Shown here piece after piece: positions 17,219-25,309 of a stretch of 63,460 bases of DNA (its first letter is position 1; each line of letters starts with the position of its first letter). The position numbers and the translations under genes are program-made. Under the pieces are notes generated by a model. The model did not search any database, was not told the origin of the DNA, and saw only the letters and a program-made list of their open reading frames with translations. Source of the stretch: Thiocapsa imhoffii (lineage in GTDB: Bacteria; Pseudomonadota; Gammaproteobacteria; Chromatiales; Chromatiaceae); the NCBI RefSeq assembly GCF_016583985.1, contig NZ_NRSD01000025.1:1-63460 (forward strand). The letters are read 5' to 3'.

Positions 17219-18670
17219 CTAGAGAGTGCGAAGATGCTGGTCAATTTCTTGCTGAGTGGGTCCGATATCGAGTGACGCGAGGTAATGTTGAAACACACCA
17301 AAAACAATTCCAGTCAAGCCTTGCTTATCGAGTCGTTCGAGGATCATCTGAGAATCTTCTTGAGATTCTAGTGATTCTCGAAATGCTTGAGTATGGGCAT
17401 CGATTTGCTCCGTGCTGCGACTACTGATATAGCTGTGATACCAACGCCGTCTGAATTCACTCATCATCCGTTCGCGTTTCCGCTCGATACTTTCCAATCC
17501 CTGTTCGTCCAACTGTTCAATATCACCCCCCGAAGGATGGTCTCCACCTGGAATTTGAGGCGTTTCGATTGACAGACGCCATCCCTCAGTAATGGCCTTG
17601 TAAACAACCCCTGCAGGGTTTGCGATAGCTTCTCTCCGCTGTTCCTTCGCTTCCATCCAGGCATCCGCAGCATCAAGCGCCGCGATAATATCACCTGCGC
17701 AATATTGTTCGATCAGGTCTGATGCACGTTTACCAGTGATGCGGTAACCGGAAAGACGCAGAATGAGACGTTTCTGGTCTTCGGCCATGATCAGACTGAT
17801 GTCTTGGCGAGATAACGACTCAGCAAACAAGGTCATCTGAGGGTTACGTTCGACGACAAACTTGAGTTCCACAACAATGCGATTGGCACGCTTGGTTTTT
17901 AACTGGACTCGGATGTCCGAACACTCGTTGACTTGTTTCATGGAAGGCTTGATGAGACGGGAGTTGAGATATTTGTACTCATCATAATAGGTTTTAGTGT
18001 CTACCCCCATGAGCTTGCGAAAGGTATCAATAGGAATCCATGGCGTTTCTCCTTCAGGGAGAAATCGTCTTGCGTTTTCATAGAGAGCTAATGCGTGTTC
18101 AGACCGAAATGCGCGCTGCATTCGAAGTGCGATCTCCGCGAACTCGGTTGGGCTATAAACCCGTTCCTGGAAAGCTCGAGTAAACTCGTAAGTGACAATT
18201 TGTGAGCGCCGATTGAACTTCACATAGGGAAGTAACGTCGTACTTTCCCATTCCTCAAGGTCACCTTTCTCGTCGAGTAAGTTCCAGACAACCCGTGCGG
18301 CCATCATTTTTTCAAGATTCTCGATCAAGCGAGACATCCTTTGTGTCGCGCGTTCGAGTCCCATACCCCAGGCCAGATCGTTGACATTGATCTCATGTCG
18401 CGTGGTTCGCAACATATGTGGCATTGCCCAAAACAACAGAACGTTAAATGCGCGCCGCTGATACAGGGTCAAATCGGCGCCGATGTGGACGGCTCCAACG
18501 TATTTTTTAAGGACAGGTTCACTGGTTTCGCTTCGTTCGCTCAGTGAATTAGGAACGGATTCTTGATTTTCCGTTTTTTTCTTAGTCATAGGGTGATGTG
18601 CGAACTTTTTGAAAAGTGACTCCATGAGATTGTCAATAGTCACTTTACGATCTGCTTTACCTTTGCGCAA
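17219..18670 (-). CDS. Plasmid replication initiator, Rep_3/RepB family
   Basis: 483 residues if the TTG at 18670 is used. That codon abuts GAGGAGG too closely, so ATG 18625 or 18589 may be the true start. Two winged-helix domains are suggested: WH1 at about 50-190 (HIGADLTLYQRRAFNVLLFWAM, then HEINVNDLAWGMG) and WH2 at about 190-300 (IPIDTFRKLMGV...YLNSRLIKPSMKQVNE, the typical Rep_3 helix-turn-helix region). The C-terminal 180 residues are charged and helical. It should bind the adjacent iterons, unwind the origin and recruit host DnaA/DnaB. It is larger than classical RepA/RepE proteins (about 250-300 residues) because of that extension. Codon use is more AT-rich than most of the window. 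Confidence 0.9.
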   Translation of the reverse strand: MRKGKADRKVTIDNLMESLFKKFAHHPMTKKKTENQESVPNSLSERSETSEPVLKKYVGAVHIGADLTLYQRRAFNVLLFWAMPHMLRTTRHEINVNDLAWGMGLERATQRMSRLIENLEKMMAARVVWNLLDEKGDLEEWESTTLLPYVKFNRRSQIVTYEFTRAFQERVYSPTEFAEIALRMQRAFRSEHALALYENARRFLPEGETPWIPIDTFRKLMGVDTKTYYDEYKYLNSRLIKPSMKQVNECSDIRVQLKTKRANRIVVELKFVVERNPQMTLFAESLSRQDISLIMAEDQKRLILRLSGYRITGKRASDLIEQYCAGDIIAALDAADAWMEAKEQRREAIANPAGVVYKAITEGWRLSIETPQIPGGDHPSGGDIEQLDEQGLESIERKRERMMSEFRRRWYHSYISSRSTEQIDAHTQAFRESLESQEDSQMILERLDKQGLTGIVFGVFQHYLASLDIGPTQQEIDQHLRTL

Positions 18671-19022
18671 CCTCCTCTTTTGTTGTCTGTTTTGCTCGCG
18701 CTAGAGTGGAATCACAGCATGCCGACAACGGCTGCATTGGTGTCGATTAACTTGTATCAGTCAATCCATTGTTGACGCAGTTTAACCAAAATCCATGAGG
18801 TGATTCGTCTCGTTACTTTAGCGAGATCATGATTCGCTGAGCGACCGGAGTCCGAGCGTTGCCATATTGCAGGTTAGGCTAGATACGGATGCGGACATAG
18901 AGGAGTCGCCCGACTCGTGAGGTTAAAGCGAAGCGGCGATCGAGGCGATACGTTGCTTTGGCGGGATCACGTTCAAAGGATTTGTGGAACTGGATTGTTC
19001 GTGGCAAACATGCTCGGGCCAT
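18671..19022. other. Intergenic region upstream of rep
   Basis: Lies between two leftward genes and must carry the rep promoter. No iteron copy, tRNA or strong hairpin is apparent. Short overlapping frames here lack support. Confidence 0.35.
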
Positions 19023-19271
19023 TCATGCATCCATGTCGTCGCCATCATGTTCATGTGGAATGGAACAATAGCCTCTCTGGCGTCTGCGTTTATCAATCGC
19101 CAGCAGTTGCTTCTCTCCTTCTTCACGATTTGCGACCCAGACCTTGCGGAGTTGACCTCTACATGTTCCCAGCCCTCCCCAAGCCGTGATGACCGACCAT
19201 TCCCCGAAGAGGTCCTGGATCAGATCTGCTTGGTAGTACCGAAAGGTCTCGGCATTCACCCAGCGCCTCAT
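19023..19271 (-). CDS. Small WGR-domain protein
   Basis: 82 residues, preceded by GGGAGGGG. It matches the WGR domain pattern: MRRWVNAETFRYYQADL, then DLFGEWSVITAWGGLGT, then LLAIDKRRRQRGY. WGR modules occur in PARP-type enzymes, where they bind nucleic acid, and as stand-alone small proteins in bacteria. The core WGR triplet reads WGG here. It lies immediately upstream of rep on the same strand and beside the palindrome region, so a role in DNA binding, copy control or plasmid maintenance is possible but unproven. Confidence 0.7.
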   Translation of the reverse strand: MRRWVNAETFRYYQADLIQDLFGEWSVITAWGGLGTCRGQLRKVWVANREEGEKQLLAIDKRRRQRGYCSIPHEHDGDDMDA

Positions 19272-19318
19272 GTTCCCCTCCCTTCCTTAAAGTGGTTGAT
19301 CAATACCCGAAATCATGG

Positions 19319-19338
19319 ACTGTGGCGATCGCCACAGT
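19319..19338. repeat. 20-bp perfect palindrome, copy 1 of 3
   Basis: ACTGTGGCGATCGCCACAGT. The same 20 bases recur exactly at 19850 and 20631. Its core GGCGATCGCC is self-complementary and the flanks are not conserved beyond the 20-mer. It looks like a dimeric regulator or centromere-binding site. Confidence 0.9.
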
Positions 19339-19446
19339 GACCAGATCAGAGCCGACAATAACGTATCGTTGCTGGTCTGAACATCGAGAAACGTGTGCAC
19401 ACCTGCCAAACACATTGACCTGACGAGAAAACAGATTAACCCTGAG

Positions 19447-19656
19447 TTAGCCTTGATGTGATTTCTCATGGGGTGGTCGAGATTCAGGTGGTATTTGAGC
19501 AGGTGATCGAAGGATGGTATCGATCATGAATTCGTCCGGGGCGTCCTGCAGCGACGCGGGTCCGTTCCTTAGCGAACACCTGAATTTACCCCGATAGGTC
19601 TCGTCTGGGTCAAGATCCGCTACGACGTAGACCTGAGGGTCACGGAGAGGTTGTGC
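19447..19656 (-). pseudogene. Degenerate coding remnant without a start codon
   Basis: On the minus strand a stop-to-stop frame of about 69 codons reads like real protein (VYVVADLDPDETYRGKF, then PASLQDAPDEFMIDTIL), ending TAA at 19447. There is no ATG, GTG or TTG with a ribosome site at its head. I do not recognise the family. It may be the tail of a gene lost by rearrangement in this gene-poor stretch, or chance. Confidence 0.25.
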
Positions 19657-19849
19657 TCAGCCCTTTGACGTCAGGCTTGGCGGCGTGTTGGATGCATTCG
19701 ACAGACCAACTGCAAGGCTGCTAGATCAGGATCGTTCACCTTCACCACGACAACATGGACGCGTCAATGCCTTCTGGGGAACTCCCTGCCTCGCTCCGAT
19801 CTCCATGACTCGCGGATGGAATGGAAGATTGACAGATCAGTCAGTTATC

Positions 19850-19869
19850 ACTGTGGCGATCGCCACAGT
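19850..19869. repeat. 20-bp perfect palindrome, copy 2 of 3
   Basis: Identical to copy 1 and 531 bases away from it. It lies in sequence without convincing genes. Confidence 0.9.
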
Positions 19870-20040
19870 CGAGAAGTACAACGAGGAGATCACCGTCTTC
19901 TCGTGGAAAGTGAAGAGCTAGGTGGTTCAAACCGCACGTGAAAACAGAAGATCAAAAGGTATCTCAAGAGAACATATCATGTCCGATCGTGCAAAATGGT
20001 CACGACACTCGATAGACATGCACTCATGGCGACGTTTAAA

Positions 20041-20068
20041 CCACGACCTCATCGTGATGAGGTCGTGG
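20041..20068. repeat. Strong hairpin with 12-bp perfect stem
   Basis: CCACGACCTCAT, loop CGTG, then the exact complement. GTTTAAAC palindromes flank it at about 20034-20041 and about 20132-20139. There is no T-run and no gene ends here, so an ordinary terminator is unlikely. It may be a structured RNA or a recombination or protein-binding site. Confidence 0.6.
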
Positions 20069-20630
20069 GAATGTGCTGACGATCATCGTCGTGGCTTGGG
20101 TGAGGGTGTCATGGCCAGGGGGCAAACAGCCGTTTAAACAGAAAAACCGGGGATAGTGACTTCGGAAACCAATGAGCGGAGCAAGATGTGTTTGGGGGGA
20201 ATGTGGCGGCCTTGGCCACACACACGACCATCAGATCGTGACACAGTTGCGTTTAGCATCATTCTGAGCTTGCAAAGAGACCAGACGTTCATCAGCACTC
20301 GTGCGAACCAGTTGAAGATGTTCCACGACATTCTTCAGTTAGCTCACACAACATACATCTCATTATCAATCATCATAGAAGAGTTCGGCGCGGTTATTGC
20401 TATTGGATTGCTGGGTTTGTGACTGACGATTTACCCGTCAACAGCCCTGGGATATCGGTTGGATGGCTCACATTGAGACAGTGAAAGCAACGAGCTGAAC
20501 TGGCTGAACAGGTCTCGAGGGGCTCGAACATCATGCGACTGTGAAGAAGAGGTTTCACCGCAACACGAAGCGCCTGCAGAACCATCGAAGTGCATGCTCT
20601 GCTTGCTCAGTCATCGCGAAAATGGTCAAA

Positions 20631-20650
20631 ACTGTGGCGATCGCCACAGT
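20631..20650. repeat. 20-bp perfect palindrome, copy 3 of 3
   Basis: Identical to copies 1 and 2 and 781 bases from copy 2. It sits about 350 bases upstream of the amino-acid symporter gene. Confidence 0.9.
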
Positions 20651-20773
20651 CAGCTGAGGTGGTGAGCCTGATCTGGATCGTCGATGTGGCACAGTGTGAA
20701 TGAGCACGGGCAGACCACAGACCTGCGCAAGTGGTCTGGCATGTCGCCACATAACCTGAGGAGCTAATTAAGG

Positions 20774-20881
20774 GTGAACGTTGAGATCAGGGCAACAGCA
20801 TTCGAGGTTGTCAGTATCGACAGCCATGTTGAGGGACTTGGAATCAAGAAGCTGTTAGAAAGACTGCCCGGGCTTGCCTGA
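20774..20881 (+). CDS. Possible 35-residue protein
   Basis: A GTG start shortly after GAGGAG (spacing about 12) opens a frame beginning VNVEIRATAFEVVSID and ending LLERLPGLA. Composition is protein-like, but there is no recognised family and the start spacing is poor. It could be the end of a lost gene. Confidence 0.2.
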   Translation: MNVEIRATAFEVVSIDSHVEGLGIKKLLERLPGLA

Positions 20882-20983
20882 ACGCGAAGAGGCATACAGG
20901 GCGTCGTCAGCGAACAGGGTTCCTCGCGCCAGAGTCTGCACGGTTACAACTTTTCAAGTTTAAAAATCAACTCGGGGGTTACA

Positions 20984-22342
20984 GTGGATAGTATCGAAAT
21001 GTACGTCAATGTCATCAACGGTTGGGTCTGGGGTCCGCCGATGATTATCTTGATCATCGGGACCGGACTCTACCTGTCGATCGGACTTCGCGGGATCTCT
21101 ATTGTTCGGATTGGGTACGCCTTCCGCATGATGTGGCAGGGCCGCAGAAACCAGGGGGAAGGCGATATCACCCCATTCAATGCGCTGATGACTTCTCTGG
21201 CTGCAACCATTGGGACCGGAAACATCGCTGGAGTGGCAACGGCAATCGCGATCGGAGGACCAGGAGCATTATTCTGGATGTGGATCACTGCATTGGTCGG
21301 CATGGCCACGAAATACGCCGAAGCACTCTTGGCCATGCGCTATCGTGAAGTAGACGAGCGAGGCGATCATGTCGGTGGGCCTATGTACTACATCAAAAAT
21401 GGTCTCGGAAAGAACTGGATTTGGCTCGGAACGGCATTTGCGATCTTCGGTGGACTGGCTGGGTTTGGTATCGGGAACACTGTTCAAGCCAATTCCGTGG
21501 CCCATGCACTGAACAGTGAATTTGGGATTCCTGAACTGACGACCGGTCTTGTGATTGCGGCGCTAGTCGGTCTGGTCTTAATCGGTGGGATTCGATGGAT
21601 CGCTGAGGTCGCTGGAAAACTAGTCCCGTTCATGGCTATTGCCTATGTTTTCGGTGGTCTCGTTGTGATCGCGCTCAATATCACTGAAGTACCAGCTGCC
21701 TTGTCACTGATCGTCACTGAGGCGTTTACGCCAACTGCAGGGGTTGGTGGATTTGCTGGCGCATCAATCATGCTGGCCATTCAGATGGGGGTTGCCCGGG
21801 GGATCTTCTCTAACGAGGCGGGTCTCGGTAGCGCACCCATTGCTCATGCCGCCGCATCGAGCAACAGTCCCGTAGAGCAGGGCACTGTGGCGATGCTGGG
21901 AACGTTCATCGATACCATTATCGTCTGCACGATCACAGGTCTGGTCATTGTCATGTCCGGTGCTTGGTCGTCGGGTGAGACTGGCGCCGGATTGTCGGCA
22001 TTAGCCTTCAGTTCAGAATTACCAGGTTTTGGCGGATATGTGGTGTCCTTAGGCCTTGCGTTGTTCGCATTTACGACGATTCTCGGTTGGGCTGTGTATG
22101 GAGAGCGCTGCGTTGAGTACCTATTCGGAGTTCACTCGATCATTCCGTTTCGGTTCTTGTGGGTTCTTGTCGTTCCAATCGGTGCCATCGTTGAACTGGA
22201 TTTCATCTGGCTCGTGGCGGATACCCTGAACGCACTCATGGCGATTCCCAATCTCGTCGCCTTGTTGTTGCTGAGCCCAGTGGTGTTTAAGCTCAGCCGT
22301 GAGCATTTTGATGCAGACCGTGCTTTTACACAGAATCGCTAG
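20984..22342 (+). CDS. Alanine/glycine:cation symporter (AGCS family)
   Basis: 452 residues with about ten membrane helices. The AGCS signature is clear: SLAATIGTGNIAGVATAIAIGGPGA and the run GIFSNEAGLGSAPIAHAAA in the second half. It imports D/L-alanine or glycine with Na+ or H+. GTG 20984 follows a G-rich site; ATG 20999 is an alternative. It precedes the sugar-phosphate operon by about 430 bases and is probably a separate unit. No glycine riboswitch motif was seen upstream. Confidence 0.92.
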   Translation: MDSIEMYVNVINGWVWGPPMIILIIGTGLYLSIGLRGISIVRIGYAFRMMWQGRRNQGEGDITPFNALMTSLAATIGTGNIAGVATAIAIGGPGALFWMWITALVGMATKYAEALLAMRYREVDERGDHVGGPMYYIKNGLGKNWIWLGTAFAIFGGLAGFGIGNTVQANSVAHALNSEFGIPELTTGLVIAALVGLVLIGGIRWIAEVAGKLVPFMAIAYVFGGLVVIALNITEVPAALSLIVTEAFTPTAGVGGFAGASIMLAIQMGVARGIFSNEAGLGSAPIAHAAASSNSPVEQGTVAMLGTFIDTIIVCTITGLVIVMSGAWSSGETGAGLSALAFSSELPGFGGYVVSLGLALFAFTTILGWAVYGERCVEYLFGVHSIIPFRFLWVLVVPIGAIVELDFIWLVADTLNALMAIPNLVALLLLSPVVFKLSREHFDADRAFTQNR

Positions 22343-22772
22343 CAACTCCAAACATGGTTCGCAATTCAGCATCACGGTGAGCTGCGAACCGTTCGCTTCT
22401 GGTGTACAGGAATCGGGTATCACCACTTCCTTGGTTTGAAAGAATTGGATCCACTCAGATCAGCTGTGGCAAAACACTCGACTCCCTTGGTGTCCGACTG
22501 TATGGGAACTGCAAAGGCGCAATGCAGAACGCAACCAGGCTCGTGCAGTTGGAACCGAATGTCGTGAGCTCTAAGCAAGAATCCAGTTCTAAAATCTTGA
22601 CTCTGTTCAATATTTCTTGTCGGCAACCAGGGGGACAGTTGGCACTCGAGGACTTCATCATGCTAAACTTTTCTGTAGGGACAGATTAACGGGGAAACAG
22701 GATGTGCGCCCACCGCAAGTCTAACGACCCAGATCGCTCATGCTCGTATTGGCGAAACGTTCAGGAGAACTG
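22343..22772. other. Intergenic region before the sugar-phosphate operon
   Basis: Probably carries the operon promoter. I see only a weak 8-bp inverted repeat (GGTTCGCA ... TGCGAACC) just after the symporter stop, possibly a terminator. No gene is recognised. Confidence 0.35.
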
Positions 22773-23387
22773 ATGAACACAGAGTTTCCCTTGGTGTATC
22801 TGGTACGACATGGCGAAACGGAATGGAGCCGAGCTGGACAACATACCGGGCTGACGGATATTCCATTAACAGCGCAGGGAGAGCGTGAGGCCGAGTCGCT
22901 TGCTGCCCGGCTGCAGCACATCAAATTTTCCACGGTTCTGGTGAGTCCTCTCATCCGAGCACGGCGAACCTGTGAACTAGCCGGCTTCGAGGCGGTGGCT
23001 CAGGTCGACCCTGATCTGGTCGAGTGGGATTACGGGGATTATGAAGGACTGACAACAAGAGAAATTCGTGTCAATCATCCAGACTGGCGCATCTTTTATG
23101 ACGGTTGTCCAGGAGGTGAAACACTCGACCAGATCGGGTTGCGAGCAGATCGGGTCATTGCTAAGGTCAAAGCAGCGGACGGTCATGTACTCTTGTTTTC
23201 CAGTGGTCACTTTTTGCGCGTATTCGCGGCCCGCTGGCTAGACTTAAAACCTGATGCTGGCAGGTTTTTCATGCTCGGAACCACAGGGCTCAGCGCTTTA
23301 GGCTACGAGCACGACCGTACCGAACCAGTGATTCGGTTTTGGGACAAGGCTGATCATGTCGCTGAACAGCCATCGAGAGCAAGATGA
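22773..23387 (+). CDS. Histidine phosphatase, Shb17-like (sedoheptulose-bisphosphatase type)
   Basis: ATG 22773 follows CAGGAG and gives 204 residues. RHGETEW at 12-18 carries the phospho-accepting His13; the second His is in SSGHFLR (His146). Beyond the general phosphoglycerate-mutase fold, the stretches GQHTGLTDIPLT, EWDYGDYEG, TREI, DGC..GET..QIGLR and the ending GLSALGYEH match my memory of yeast Shb17, which cleaves sedoheptulose-1,7-bisphosphate. The gene heads an operon with transaldolase and class I aldolase, a fitting context. Fructose-bisphosphatase or other sugar phosphatase activity is also possible. Confidence 0.8.
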   Translation: MNTEFPLVYLVRHGETEWSRAGQHTGLTDIPLTAQGEREAESLAARLQHIKFSTVLVSPLIRARRTCELAGFEAVAQVDPDLVEWDYGDYEGLTTREIRVNHPDWRIFYDGCPGGETLDQIGLRADRVIAKVKAADGHVLLFSSGHFLRVFAARWLDLKPDAGRFFMLGTTGLSALGYEHDRTEPVIRFWDKADHVAEQPSRAR

Positions 23388-23431
23388 TGTGACCGCAATG
23401 GTTCACTATTTATAACATCAAGGGAGGACCA

Positions 23432-24514
23432 ATGAACTCGACACAGCAACTGCACGACGCCGGTCAGAGCCTATGGCTCGATAACATCACTCGCGATCTG
23501 CTGAAGCAGGGAACGCTCCAACAATACATCGATACCCTGTCGATCAGCGGACTCACCTCCAATCCAACCATCTTCGACCAAGCGATCAAACGCAGTGACG
23601 CCTATGATGATGCCATTCGTCAGCGTCAAGTAACGGGGCTTTCCGATGAGGAGGTTTTCTTCGAGATCGCTTTAGAAGACATCACACAGGCCGCCGATCT
23701 CTTTCTTCCGATTCATGTGCGCACGTGTGGAGTGGATGGTTGGGTCTCACTGGAGGTTTCGCCAACACTGGCACACGACACCGCGACCACCCTGACGGTC
23801 GCCCGTGACCTTCATCATCGTGCCGACCGGCGGAATCTCTTGATTAAGATTCCGGGGACGCCGGAGGGATTGCCTGCGATTGAAGAGGCGATCTATGCCG
23901 GGATTCCGGTGAATGTGACCCTACTGTTTTCACGCGAGCAATACCTCGCGGCAGCAGAGGCCTATCTTCGCGGGATCGAGCGGCGGATTGCCGACGGTCT
24001 CTGCCCAGAGGTGGGTTCGGTGGCATCACTCTTTATCAGTCGATGGGATGTTGCCGTAGCCCATCAGGTTCCAAACAACCTTGCGAACACACTCGGTCTC
24101 GCCATTGGCCGGCGCACCGAACAAGCCTATCGTGATCTGCTTGCGTCACCCCGTTGGCAATGTGCCTTCAATGCTGGGGCACGACCACAGAGACTGCTGT
24201 TTGCGAGCACCGGGACCAAGGATCCCAATGCGTCAGATGTACTGTACGTTGAAGGGCTGGCTGCGCCCCTGACGGTGAACACCATGCCCGAGGCGACACT
24301 CAAAGCCTTTGCGGACCATGGCTCGCTACGTGCTGGTCAGGAAGCCGTGCCGCACGATCATGAAACGATACTGGCAGAGTTTGCAGCAGCTGGAGTCGAC
24401 ATCGACTCCTTAGCGCAACGACTCCAGGATGAGGGCGCGGCCTCATTCGTCACGTCCTGGAATGAGTTGATGGCCGTCATCGCCGCGAAGAGAAACCAGA
24501 TGACGTCAGACTGA
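23432..24514 (+). CDS. tal: Transaldolase
   Basis: 360 residues, of the long subfamily found in actinobacteria and cyanobacteria. SGLTSNPTIFDQAI is the N-terminal signature, and the Schiff-base Lys lies in LLIKIPGTPEGLPAI. VSLEVSPTLAHD and VNVTLLFS, typical barrel strands, are also present. It transfers a dihydroxyacetone unit from sedoheptulose-7-phosphate to glyceraldehyde-3-phosphate in the cytosol. A GGGAGG site precedes the ATG. It starts 44 bases after the phosphatase gene and is followed by the ROK kinase gene, all on the plus strand. Confidence 0.95.
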   Translation: MNSTQQLHDAGQSLWLDNITRDLLKQGTLQQYIDTLSISGLTSNPTIFDQAIKRSDAYDDAIRQRQVTGLSDEEVFFEIALEDITQAADLFLPIHVRTCGVDGWVSLEVSPTLAHDTATTLTVARDLHHRADRRNLLIKIPGTPEGLPAIEEAIYAGIPVNVTLLFSREQYLAAAEAYLRGIERRIADGLCPEVGSVASLFISRWDVAVAHQVPNNLANTLGLAIGRRTEQAYRDLLASPRWQCAFNAGARPQRLLFASTGTKDPNASDVLYVEGLAAPLTVNTMPEATLKAFADHGSLRAGQEAVPHDHETILAEFAAAGVDIDSLAQRLQDEGAASFVTSWNELMAVIAAKRNQMTSD

Positions 24515-24568
24515 GCGAGCTGGAAGGCAGCCCTTGAGGATCGCGAAGATGATGCGGAGGCGTCGGAA

Positions 24569-25255
24569 TTGAACATTCTAGCGATCGACGTGGGTGGGAC
24601 CCATGTCAAGATCCTCGCAAGTGAGCAGAGTGAGCACCGAGAGTTCGAGTCTGGTCCGGCCTTGACCGCGACCATGATGGTCGAGAAGGTGAGGGCGCTG
24701 GCGCAGGATTGGACTTATGAGCGGGTGACGATTGGATACCCAGGCCCGGTGTTACACAACCGCCCAGTAGCGGAACCCCATAACCTATCTTCGGGTTGGG
24801 TCGCCTTCAATTATGAAGACGCTTTTGCCAAACCGGTGAAGATCATGAACGATGCGGCCATGCAGGCCCTCGGGAGCTACCAGGGAGGGAAGATGCTGTT
24901 TCTCGGATTCGGCACCGGACTCGGATCCACAATGATCGTTGAAGGGTATCTCGAGCCGATGGAGCTCGGTCATCTTCCTTACCGAAAAGGGACTTACGAG
25001 GATTATGTCGGTCTGCGTGGCCTCAAGGCACATGGTAAGAAAAAGTGGCGCGTCTACGTGGCGGATGTGGTCGCACGGTTAGTGGCCGCGCTCGAACCTG
25101 ACGACGTGGTGCTTGGTGGTGGTAATGCAAAACGTTTGACAGAACTGCCTACCGGATGTCGGTTGGGGGACAATGCGAACGCGTTTGTCGGCGGGTTCCG
25201 GGTCTGGAGGTCAAACGATCGACCTCATGGCAGTGAATGTCTCGATACCTCATAG
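24569..25255 (+). CDS. ROK-family glucokinase (polyphosphate glucokinase-like)
   Basis: TTG start with GGAGG upstream; 228 residues. The ATP-grip motif DVGGTHVK is at about 6-13, IMNDAA carries the catalytic Asp, and GFGTGLGSTMIVEGYLEPMELGHL has the glucose-contacting Glu. It lacks the ROK zinc motif (CxCGxxGC), as polyphosphate glucokinases do. It should phosphorylate glucose to glucose-6-phosphate using ATP or polyphosphate. Position between transaldolase and PGI supports this. The C-terminal 25 residues (RSNDRPHGSECLDTS) look atypical and may reflect slight divergence at the end. Confidence 0.85.
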   Translation: MNILAIDVGGTHVKILASEQSEHREFESGPALTATMMVEKVRALAQDWTYERVTIGYPGPVLHNRPVAEPHNLSSGWVAFNYEDAFAKPVKIMNDAAMQALGSYQGGKMLFLGFGTGLGSTMIVEGYLEPMELGHLPYRKGTYEDYVGLRGLKAHGKKKWRVYVADVVARLVAALEPDDVVLGGGNAKRLTELPTGCRLGDNANAFVGGFRVWRSNDRPHGSECLDTS

Positions 25256-25309
25256 AACCGTTTGTAGCCGAAAGACCTCAAACCCCATGACCCGTGAGGA
25301 GGTAAAGAC

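Larger units (their letters stand above)
19339..20983. other. Gene-poor 1.6-kb stretch with palindromes
   Basis: Apart from the palindrome copies, the hairpin at 20041, the remnant at 19447 and a tiny frame at 20774, I see no coding sequence. All longer frames lack ribosome sites and read as low-quality protein. Its position between the origin/rep/WGR region and the metabolic cargo is where partition or maintenance sites are commonly found. Confidence 0.5.

Noticed and set aside
16951..17427. 158-codon plus-strand frame over the 3' end of rep and an iteron
   Set aside because: It overlaps rep on the opposite strand, runs through an iteron copy, lacks a ribosome site and has no recognisable protein pattern.
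18917..19340. Two plus-strand frames opposite the WGR gene
   Set aside because: They are antisense to a recognisable domain with a good ribosome site, and their own composition is poor.
19850..19921. Short plus-strand frame running through palindrome copy 2
   Set aside because: The palindrome is identical to non-coding copies, so its conservation is not explained by coding.
20752..20983. Glycine riboswitch before the AGCS symporter
   Set aside because: No conserved riboswitch core was found; the leader has no matching paired elements.
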